Positions 24,301 through 36,300 of a stretch of 64,000 nt of DNA are shown piece after piece. The stretch covers positions 23,045,790-23,109,789 of the forward strand of contig OX442415.1 in assembly GCA_949361645.1 (NCBI GenBank), written 5' to 3'. The notes under the pieces are model-generated. The model worked only from the letters and a program-made list of their open reading frames with translations, did not search any database and had not been told where the DNA came from. A program made the position numbers and the translations under genes. Numbering within the stretch: the first letter of the stretch is position 1; each line of letters opens with the position of its first letter. The DNA is from Spongilla lacustris (Eukaryota; Porifera; Demospongiae; Spongillida; Spongillidae).

Positions 24301-27300
24301 CCCAGACTCGTCCCCAGACTTTACATTTTTTCTTTCTTTTCCGCTCGTTCTTTACTTTCAATATAGCTGATCACCTCCGAGCTCAAGATGGACAGCTATG
24401 ATCGCATGGTGTTGGCAATGGCAGAACTTGATGTGCCAAGAATTAGGGAGCTGGTTGCAGTATCTTTGCGACAAGGCCGCAGCATCACCCACATAACAGC
24501 GCAAATGCATAGGTACATTGACTATATAGTGTGTAATAACGATCAGCCTTTAAAAGTACTCCTATTGATTCACGCAGGGCTGCCCTTGGCTTGTACCATG
24601 CTAAGGGTTACACAGAAAAGGAGCACAATCTGGCTTACCTGATCCTCAAGGTTGGAGGACCAATGCTTTTAACAGCAGTCCACAAAGCCGGTTACCTGCC
24701 TAGCGTAAACTGTGTTTATGCACATCTCAAGGGAGAGCTACCTACTCTGCAGCCGTTTTTTGGCCTTGACTTGGAGGAAATTGTTTCCCACAATATCGAA
24801 GCTGTGCTGCTCAGGTCATCACACCCAGATACAAGGTGAGTAGAAAAAAATGGTACGAAAATGCTGACCTGAGTGTTTACCAATTCCAGCGTCTTTCATC
24901 TCCTCATGGATGAAGTGGCAATCGAACTACGTTTGTCATGGGACCCTGTATCCAATATGATATCAGGTATCTGCTATGAGCATCACCAGAATGTAGTGGG
25001 CTGCCTCAAGCTGGAAAGTATGGATGCCATCAGAGCTGTGCACGCAAAGATTGCTGCAGGTGAGTGCCATGTGGCCAGTGAGGCTCTTGTTGTCATGGCC
25101 CAGCCATATGACAGTATCAACTACCAGCCCATTCCTTTGATTGCTATTCCGTCCTGCAAGAGTATGCCAGCAACAACTCAGATAAGGTTCTTGCAGCAGA
25201 TCCTTGTAGTGTGGGATCGCTTTTTAGATCAAGGCCGACTTGGGGAGTTGCAGAATGCTGACTCAGATGGGCAGCCTCAGCGTAGACAGGCATTTCACCA
25301 TCTCTTCTCATGTATTGATGTTCGCTATGCTGCCCCTGGTACTTCTGGGTCCAAAATATGGGCAGTGGTTAGTCTCATGTGCCTGATGGATTCTTGCTGT
25401 GGTGCACACAACCGTACAGGTGGCTTTGATCTGAAGCACATTTGCAAGAGATTTCGTACCCTCTATATCAGTACAAAGAGGAGTGTATTTGTAAGCAAAC
25501 CGTCCAAATTTCATGAGTGTTTTTCCATTACCCACTTCTTATGTATAGGTCCTGGGAGACACAGTGATCCGTTCCGACCTCCAAGAACTGGTGGCTGCAG
25601 CTGGTCATGACAGCATCTCCATCAGTGCCATGTTCTTTCCAAAGGACAAGCAGAATGTGCCAGTCACTGTCAGGCTTCTTAAGGCTCTGGTAGGGTTCAT
25701 GGATCCCTCCATGAACAATGTTGTTCAACCAACTATGCTGCCACAGCTGATCAGGGCTAGGCTTATTGGTACTGCTATGCAAGGGCTTCTAGCTCCGCTC
25801 ATTAACTTGGATTGCAGTATCAGTGAGCTTCTGGTCTTGATCAGCATGACAGCTCATATTCTGTTTTTTCTGTTCCGAACACCTGGCGCTGGTATTAAGA
25901 TTATGCAATCTGTTCTATATTATGATTACCAGGCTTTTGTCCAGACTGTGTACTGGAATGTTATAAAAATCCAGCTTAGTGGTAAGGAGCAAGACTACCA
26001 CATCCATCAGCAAGGCACTTATGCAGGAGAATCCATGTTTGGTCACATGCGTACCCTCACCCATAATAGGAACTTTAACCTAGCTGAGGCTAACGTCAAC
26101 CTCTCCACTGCACATCAGATCAGCCACATCCTCGAGGAACACCCAGAGTGGAGTAGGGGTCATCGTCGGCTCAATGCCACAGAGGACAAAGTTAATCCCT
26201 TAAGTTGGCGAGGTGATATGAAAGTGAATAGGTTTATGAATATCCCAGCCTTGTATAACCAAGGAATGCTGCAAGCAAAGGCAGCCATCCTTGCTAGTGG
26301 CTTAGTAAATGAAAGCAGCCCTGACCTTGACTTCTATAATCTAGCAGCCAAAGGCTTCTCTTTACGATGCCCACATGGTGAATGGGTTGGTGTCACACTA
26401 ATGAATGACGAAGTTGAAGACAGTGACTGTGGTGAAGATTTGGATAATGGTGATGAGGCATTACCGGTCAGCCAACCTGCTCATGATGAGGTACAGAAGG
26501 AAGAACAGGCTTTTGATGATGCTGCAGTCACCATGGAAGATGCTTGTACTGAAGCAGCAGCATTTGTAAAACACCCCAACACCATCACTATTGAAGGCAA
26601 GCAGGTTCACAAGTCCACTGCCCTTCAACTTGGAGTATCACCGGATCCCAAATCTATGGATCGTCTTAGGCGTGTTGCAGGAGCAAGCAGATTCACTGGA
26701 GGAGATGTGGATTTGGAAGACTGGCATCTGAAAGCAATCTTCCTGGTGCGAGACCCATATGCAGTTTTAGTGTCATGTGGAGGTGTGCATGCACTAGCTG
26801 TGTTCAGAGCTGACCTCCTCCAGGTCCCAACAGCAAGAGGTGGGTTACTTACAGTCTCTAACTTGACTCCTGATCAGCTAATCATGGAGGCAGCCCAGGT
26901 GACTGGTTCCCTGATGAATCTTGTATATGAAGCAGGCAGTGAATCAGAAAGGAATGGAGCAGTTGGTGCTCAAGTCAAGGTTCCAGCAAACAGAATTGCC
27001 ACCTTTGCAGCACATGCATCTGTAAGAAGCTCCTCAATTGTTGCAACCTGCAAAACATCAACCCTTGACGCCATATTTGGGTCAATGCTTCAGCTTGAGG
27101 GGGGTCAGACATCACAGGTTGTCAAACCGTGTTTGAAGATGACAGAGTCCTTTCCATACAGAGGCGATGTGACCAACCCTTGGCCCTTGTGTAATGGAAT
27201 GCCTCAGGAGCAGATTGCTCAAGAGCCAAGACCTATCTCATCAAGGGATGTACCAGTGAAGTGTGAAGTGCTAGGATGTGGCAAGGAAATCAAGCTGTCC

Positions 27301-30300
27301 GCAATGAGATTACACATTGGAGCACATATTCTGAGAGGCCATTGTGCTCCAGCTAATTGCATGACACCACTGAATGCTGAGGCATGTGGCTTCTGTGGCA
27401 AAGTGTGTTTGGACAGAAATAGTGGTGTTTGCAAGGTGGATTTAGTTCATGGTGCAAATAAAACCATTCATCTAGTGGAGTCAAACGGTCCTTTTGCTTA
27501 CAAAATATCATACAGAGCTGTGGAAAAGGGTTCAGTCGCTAATCCATGTACAAACAGACCTGTACCATGTCAAATATGCTCAACCACAACAGGAACTATA
27601 CGCCACTATGTGTGGAGCTACCATTTTTTAGACCACATGGAGTCTATGCATCCAGGTCAAAAATTAACAGAAGAGGAGGTTAGGAAGTATGCCCTTCGGA
27701 AAGATGAGTATTTAGGAGTACTGGGCAAGGAGTATAGAGCTATGGAGCAGGAGAATAGGCTAAAGATAGACCTCGCCAGGTTGAAAGATGATGCTGCATC
27801 TGTGACCTACCCTTCTCTCTTTAGGAGCAGAGTTCTTGCAGGCTAATGTTGTGATAAGAATTTATGTATTCATTGTTATTTCAGTGCTAATTGTGGTTAC
27901 GCGTGAGTGAGAAAGGGGCATAGGGGGTGGTGGTACCCTCATTAAGAAATCTGATGATGGGTGTTTAAGAAATATTTTTTGCCCCCCCCCCCCCCCCCCC
28001 CCTCGGGATTTTGTCATATACTATTTTTAAATTTCATTGTACTACCTAACTAGTATGATGTTCACCACCATAAAAAATGAAGGAAACACATTTTTGATGC
28101 TTCAACATGATGAATTAGGTTGAAATTTAGCTCCTCCCAAATGTGATTGATACAATAGCACGTGATTGGGCCACGTGGTTGGGGGTTATAAGGCTGGTGG
28201 TGAGTGTTCATTCTTGCGTGTACATGCTGCAAACCTTAAAATGTCAGTAGAAGCAATAGCCCAACTCCTTCAAGGGATGAAAGAAATGCAGGAGGAGTTG
28301 AAGATCTAAAGGGCAGCAGGGGACAAGCGCTTACCTCCTGCTGCCCTACCTACGCCCTCTTACGTAAGAGGATGTGCCTGTTGCAATGGGATCAACTATA
28401 CTAACGAGATGAACTAGGAGTAACGGTGTACGGATCAAAACCCAGTTCTATTCCCCAGATCCAAACTCACGAAAGGCAGAAGCAGCAGGGTCAGGAAGGT
28501 CACACACCTTGGGATTTCCCCAAAGGCACCTGCCCACGGTGCGGAAGAAATGGTCACAAAGCGGCCAAATGCCCTTAAATGGATTCAACGTACAATTTCT
28601 GTCACAAAACTGGCCAACACTAAAACATGTGAAACTGTCATAATAAAGTAATCCAGGTTTAAAAAAATAAAAATATTTTTTAGACAAGCAATAACAGCCT
28701 ATCATGATCTGTTAAGAATAAGTCTGCACAAAGTGTCAAAGGTCACATTTACAACAAAGGATCATACAGTGATAATGGTGATGGTAGCATTATTGTCAGT
28801 GATGGTGGAGACAAAAGTAGCCCAAATGACGATAACGATTCTGCTGGGAGTTCTGAAGAGAATGATAACTACAACACTACAATACTCATTCCAACATAGG
28901 TGAACACTCCAGACTATGACGACACAGTACTGAAGTGGGGAAGGATACGGTTTTCCATCTATGAAAAGGCCTCCCTACACGTAAAATTCTGTAATGTTAC
29001 ATGTGAATGAGATTTCAAGTAAGTATGGAGTCAGTATGTTTGCAAAAGGATCAGCAGCAGGTGAAGATAATCAAGCATCGAATTCAGACAGTGAAGGCAA
29101 TCAAGGCAGTCCTTCAGACTGAACAGGTCATTCAGGTGAACAACAAACAGTTTACCTTTGAGGTAGATACTGGTGCAGGGGACAATTTCTGTGCTAAAGA
29201 AAGTTGGAAGGAGTTGGGGAAACCAAGGCTCTCACCAACCACAAGTTGCTATGAGGTTGCAAATGGACACTCCTTTTCAGCATTGGGAGTTTTCAGCATT
29301 CCAGTGGTAGTCCAGGACAGTACATGTACAAGTTTCAGCACATCGCATTGATTTTCCCCCAACCTTTTAACATTTTACCCTATATGTGTGAAGTTTACTT
29401 CCAATCAATTCAACAAAACAATTTTGACCTTGATTTGACCACAAATCAAAATTTGTTTAATAGCACTGAATGAGTAATACCAGCTCCCTTACTCATGAAT
29501 ATGGCCTCTTGGAATTTTTAGAATGGCTTTTGCCACCCACCCCACCCCCCCTCCGTTATCAACAAAATAATTTTCCATTCTGAGCCGCTGCATTCAAGCA
29601 AACTAACGATCAGATTCTCACTCACATGTCGAATCACGTATAGAAAAGACCGATACACCTAAATACACATTCACTGTCACCACAGTTCCTCGTCTCAACT
29701 TGCTGGGGCGTGATGCCATCATCAAATTACGCATCAATGTATCAGCTCTGATGGGTCTACCTGTCAACATCAAGCAGACCTCTTTGCAAACTTCACAGGA
29801 GCTCAAGCCAGATGCGGCTCTCCAAGGGCAGCAGCCCAGAGCAGAAACCAAGTCACAAATATAGCAATAGTTATAACTGAAATCACAACTGCAGGACCCA
29901 AAGGCACCTGCCCACGGTGTGGAAGAAATGGTCACAAAGCGGCCGAATGCCCTTAAATGGATTACAAGCAATAACAGCCTATCATGATCTGTTAAGAATA
30001 AGTCTGCACAAAGTGTCAAAGGTCACATTTACAACAAAGGATCATACAGTGATAATGGTGATGGTAGCATTATTGTCAAAGATGGTGGAGACAAAAGTAG
30101 CCCAAATGATGATAACGATTCTGCTGGGAGTTCTGAAGAGAATGATAACTACAACACTACAATACTGCAGGACCCTAACCCTAACCCTAAAATTACTATG
30201 ATCTCACCATATACATCAACCCAGCCCACCCCACAAAAATCCAGTACAAACCCTTTCACAAAGCCACCAACTCGTTCCAATACGTTCACACCTTATCCAA

Positions 30301-33300
30301 TCATCCCACCAACACCAAAAATGCCATCATCTACACGGAAGCCCTCAGACACATCAGATTAACCAGTGACCCAGCCAATATCGATCCCCAACTACAACAT
30401 CTGAAAACACACTTTAGAAATCGCGGATACCCAACCTCCACCATCAACAGAATGTTCAACAAAGCGAAACAGCACACACCAATCAGCACCTGTCAACCAG
30501 ACAGAATCTTCTTCAAGACAACATATGACATCCGCAGACCAACAGTTAAAAAACATCTCACCCAAGAATGGGACAAACTACAGCAACATCCATAACTCAA
30601 AGCAGTCCATCAAAAACACATCGTCACATGTTACAAAAATACCAGCAACATCAACAAACAACTTGTCCGTGCAGCCCTCCCACAAGACATCAAAACTACC
30701 CCTATCCCACCCTGTCCAACCACATACAGAATCCCGAGAATGACATAACCGTGTGGACTCACAAACTGTGGCACATGTAACATACTCTGGTGCCGAAACA
30801 CCATCTCGGCCACCTCATGCTGCAAAAAACTCAAAATCACGGAAAACACTCTCCTGCACGAGCAAGAATGTCATCTACGTCATACAATGCAGTCTATGCA
30901 ACAAGCAATAGGTAAGGCAGACATCCTGTATGCTTAGGGAACGAGTAAAGAAACACAGAAACAAATTCCAGGGCAACGCCCAACCAAGACCATACCTCTA
31001 CAAACATTTTGACCAGCACGGCTGGATTAACTTTACCACAAACTGAACCCTAAAAACTAAAAGGAGGTATCCCTCTGGAAGAAATTATTTATAAGGTGAG
31101 CTAGTGGTATGCAGTAGGTATGGGGGCTGAGGTGTGGCTTATAAGTGAATTGCATTGCATTTGTTGTTTCACTACACACACACAATATCAGTACACTGTG
31201 GTATTCCATAAGGCTGCACTGTTCTCCACTTCTTATACAGACACGCCTACCAGAGTCACAGTACAGTGTAGTTGGACCTCACGGAATGGAACAAGTACCC
31301 AGACTCACAGTTTCTCTCTAAAGGTAAAAGGCGATCGTCTAAGGGCAATCAGAGTCACAGTACAAAGAGAAAGTAAGTATGGAATCAGTATGTTTGCAAA
31401 AGGATCAGCAGCAGATGAAGATAATCAAGCATCGAATTCAGACAGTGAAGGCAATCAAGGCAGTCCTTCAGACTGAACAGGTGACACTTTACCCTATATG
31501 TGTGAAGTTTTATTTTTCAACTTCCAATCAATTGAACAAAAAGATTTTGACCTTGATTTGATCACAAATCAAAATTTGTTTAATACCTGTATACAGCACT
31601 GAATGAAAGTTATACCAGCTCCCTACTCATGAATATGGCCTCTTCTGAATTTTTAGGATGGTTTTTGCCACCCACCCCCCCCTCCGTTATCAACATAATA
31701 ATTTTCCATTCTGAGCCGCAGCATGCAAGCAATCTAACGACCTGATTCTCACTCACATATCGAATCACGTATAGCTAGGGAGAAAAGACAATAATTGCAA
31801 TACACATTCACTATCACCACAGTTCCTCGTCTCAACTTGCTGGGGCGTGATGCCATCATCAAATTACGCATCAATGTATCAGCTCTGATGGGTCTACCTG
31901 CCAACATCAAGCAGACCTCTTTGCAAATTTCACAGGAGCTCAAGCCAGATGTGGCTCTCCAAGGGAAGCAGTCCAGAGCAGAAACCAAGTCACAGGAGGA
32001 AGAGGTTCCTGAGAAGATGAACCCAGTCTACTCAGTGGGTACACCATGTCCCTCTACTGTGGCCCCAGGCAGGAGAAAGAAGAACCCAGATGGGTTCCTG
32101 CACTAGTCACGAAAGTGTTCGGGTCCCACAGCTGCAATTTTAAGGTAGTTCCAAACGGTGATATATGGAGACGCCACACTGGACAGTTGCTGCGATATGG
32201 TGTACTGGAAGATGCAGACCCGGGAGAGGTTGCAGTAAGCCTACCCGAAACCGAAACCAGCTACATGTCTACAAATTCTGTATTGCCAACAACAGCTACA
32301 ACTCCCCAGCCAAACCCAATCAGTCATGTACAAGGGGTCCCGAGCATTTCAGATCAGCCCAGAAGAAAATGGCCAAACCCTCTTCTCCCAACAGGAAGGG
32401 AGTATGGGCCTGGCCACCCTCGCTGCTCGTCATGGACCAAAACCCAGGTCAAGTAGACATTTTACGCCTTTTTGCTGCTGTGGAGCTTCAAGGCTGGCAG
32501 GGAGATGTTATGGCAGGACTCATGCACACATTAACACCTATACATACAACAGTGGCCTCAGCAGGCGCCTTCTCTGAGGTCTCCATTCATATACACACCC
32601 TTGCGCACAATGAAATGGATAGACGAGGAAGATTTTAATACATAAATGAATTCCAGGTAATTGGACCATTCCTTAGGAAAGGGGAAATGGAAAAAATACT
32701 TACATCATGAAATGGATGGAGGCAGCACAACTTCCTCGGGGTGTACCTGTGCTGCCTCCCACAAGACGTATTGTAATAATTCCATTACACTTCCACATCT
32801 AAACCCTTGTAGCTAGACAGGGTTGGATCCAGTGGTGATGCTTAGGACCTTGATATCCATCTGGCAAGTGCTGAAAAGATGCTGCATTGTATTGCTTTTG
32901 GAACCAGGTAGTCACAGGTGCTGAACAGTGCACTGACGATTTTAATTGCACCCTGTTGTTGACGCCCCCACAGCCACTTCCAATTGCCCTTGACAAAGAT
33001 ATCCCATCCATGGTTCTAGCCATGCAGTTGCATGACATGTTACTTAATGAATTTCATGCTGGCAGTACAGACCCATTGTTCTGTTACCAGGGAACGAGAG
33101 AACAAATGTGTCCAGCAAAGCATTCCTGCATCTGCTTTTGTCCCCATAAAGGTTTTGGCGGTTTGGTTAAAATCTTGTAATATCCGTTGCATGCAATTCA
33201 GTTGGATAAAAGTTGCCGAGAAGTGAGTGTTTAGCTGCCATACAAAGGACCCTGGGTTACACAAGAGATGCAAGTCCAATGGGCGAAATTGGACAGCAAA

Positions 33301-36300
33301 GAGCACCCATCCTCAGCAAAAAGATGACATATTGATGAGTGTGGAGTCAGTTTTGGCACAACAAAAAAAGCTGAGAGGAGAATCCGCAGAAAGCTTTCTG
33401 AACAATCTATCTTTGGCGAGGATATGTAATGAAGTGATGTACAGTCCTTTAGGGACCTCCACAGAACTTATGAACAGGGTTGAAGACTTTGGTGTTCCAA
33501 ATGGTGATGCAGACTTCAATGTTGCAAGTAGTACTGACAATGAGGTTGAGCCAATCATGTATGATGCTGAGCCAATGGCAGCTGGAAGTGATGATGAGTA
33601 CAAGGAGGTAGGCATAGAAGTGGAAGTGGAGCAGGTAAGGATGGGTTGGATCTAGAATTAATACAGGCAGAAATAGAGGAACATGACACGGCCTGTGCAA
33701 GTAGGTGTAAAATAGTTCTGAACACATATGCATACTTGCATATGCAATGCATTTTAGCTCCAGGTGGTTACAAATGGACTACAAAACTGACCCCAATCAC
33801 AGTTGGTGAATTCGATGAGCAGGTGGGTCCAAAATTTAGAGTTGGAAATATGCCCATGTCCATATTCAGCCACATGTTTCCTGCCACCATTGTATAGGGT
33901 CTATTTCTACACGTATGGTACCCCTACAAGAAATCTGCGGGATGGGTCTACACAAGGTCCATGGGGTTGGTTAGAAGGTGGTTTCTGCTTATTAGGGGGA
34001 AATAGTTTGTGCCAAAAAGAAGTGGAAGTGGAGCAGGAGAGGATGGGTTGGATCTAGAATTAATACAGGCAGGAATAGAGGAACATGACAGCCTGTGCAA
34101 ATAGGTGTAAAAGAGAAAGTGGTCTACGATTCAGCTTGCATAAGGTACAGAGCACATCACTCCAAATCGGGCTGGGTGGTGGTGGAGTATGAAGATGACA
34201 ATCTTGCAGATAATTCTTTGGGCAAGAAATGAATGCAAAAGGGTGAAGAGGCAAGCAGGAAGATATGGGAGGCCGAGTCTGCAGCCTTTGGGACTACTTG
34301 CGTGAAACGTTTTAGGGTGACAGAGGAAGCATTAGCCCAACTCCTTCAAGGGATGAAAGAAATGCAGGAGGAGTTGAAAATCTTGAGAAAAGGGCAGAAG
34401 GAGACAGTCTCTAATTGGTAAGAAGTGCCACCAGGAAGGATACCTACACCATTAGGAGGATGGGGAACGAGCATCAGTACCGCTTTTACGAGCAGCTCGT
34501 CTACAAGTGTCTTAAGAAGGCTTCCCCCCTCCCCCCCCTCCCCACTCAGAAGCGTTGCTACAGTAGGCAACGACTGATCTTGCAAGAAGGTATGAAGCTT
34601 TTCATCCACAGGAAGAAGCTCATAAAGTTTGCCGATCGCTCCAAATCGGGCTGGGTGGTGGTGGAGGAATATGAAGTCGATAACCTCACAGATAATTCAC
34701 AGGATGAGAAAGTATGGAAAAGGCAGAGAGGCAAGCAGAGAGGACACCAATCAACTATAGTAATCTTTCAAACTGAACTACATTCTACCCCACTGACTGT
34801 TTCATTGAACAGTTCCGCAAAGCATATGTGTAGTAATGCTGAACTGGATCTAAGTACTTTGGAGGGTGGGATGGGTTATGATTGTTATGACGATCATCAT
34901 TATCATCTGACACCCATCGCCTCATAACACCTAAACATAATGCATAGTCATTATTGTTTACCTCAGATGGCATCTCATGCAAATGAAGTGTTAATCCATC
35001 CAGTTGGGTCAAGTGATATGGTAATGTTTATATTGCCTTATACAATGACAAATTTGTGGTTGTATTTTGTGGCTTTTTACTTACATGTCAATGTATGTAT
35101 GTAGGTGCGATCTTGCAGAAGGTATGGAACTTCTCATCCACAGGTACAAGCTCATAAAGTTGGCCGATCGTTCGAAATCGGGCTGGGCGGTGGTGGTGGA
35201 ATATGAAGATGGTGAACTAGCAGATAATTCAGAGGACAAGAAAAGAATGGAAAAGGCGGAGAGGCAAGAGGAAGACATCCCAAAGCAGCTCCCTTCATGA
35301 ATCCCATAAAGGCAGTGACGAGGAGGCGTTGGGAACATGTTTCCAGTGTGGCGACCCAGGCCACTGGAGGAAAGAATGCCCAAGGGACTACTTGAGTGCC
35401 CCTCCATGGATATTTGATACTACTGAAAATAGTTATGTTATACACAGTGGCGTATCCAGAGGGGGGAGGGGGTGCTCCGGGTGCTGGAGCACCCCCCTTG
35501 GCCATAAGTGCTAACATTATTAAAAATTATACTTTTGTATTATTAATAATTAGCCACCGAGCGTATTCAATCATGTCGATTTTGAAACACTTCCAAACAC
35601 CGAAAGTAGTGCCACCAAGTGCCGCGACCTCATTGGCTGTTTCAAGTGACGATGTCTCTTCAGCCAATATAGGGAAAATTACTATTTGTTATTTAATTTT
35701 TATACCGCATACATGTACATGCAGATGTGACTAGACTATGCCACCAAATGAATAGATCCAATGTTCCTGCAGACAGCCCATCACAGTATTATTGCTGTTC
35801 AATATCTATACCTCTGCTTGATCATTTGCTCTCTGAAATGCAGTCACATTTTAGCTCCCATAAAACAGCTCTACTAGGACTGTCCATCGTGCCATCAATC
35901 ATTGTACACCTATTACCACATGAATTTGCTAAAGGTTCATGAATTTGCCTAGATGTACCAAAATGACCTTCCATCACCACAGTGTTAGCAGCGAGTTAGA
36001 TTGCTGGAAAATAAAGTAGCAACACCAGCTTAAGGGCAACACCAGCTTAAGGAACATGGAATCAACAACAAGCAGATTCTCAACAGCTGGAGCGACATGT
36101 TCATCCACATCTGGAGCCTTCTCTGATTCTGAAGATTCATCATTACTAGTAGTGCTGTCATCCGGACCTTCATCAGCTTCGTTATCGTCCTCGTGAGTGA
36201 GGCTGTGCGTTCCATGCACTTTGGCACAGTGGCTTCTCCCATCTTACTACCCACTTTGTAGCGGGGCCAGCTCCTTCCTTCCGTACTATTTCACCGCGCA

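Noticed and set aside
28030..35430. A single complete LTR retrotransposon spanning the gag, protease and integrase pieces
   Set aside because: The pieces are duplicated, out of order and interrupted by a Penelope-like tail, no reverse transcriptase of the Gypsy type is visible, and no LTR pair was found.
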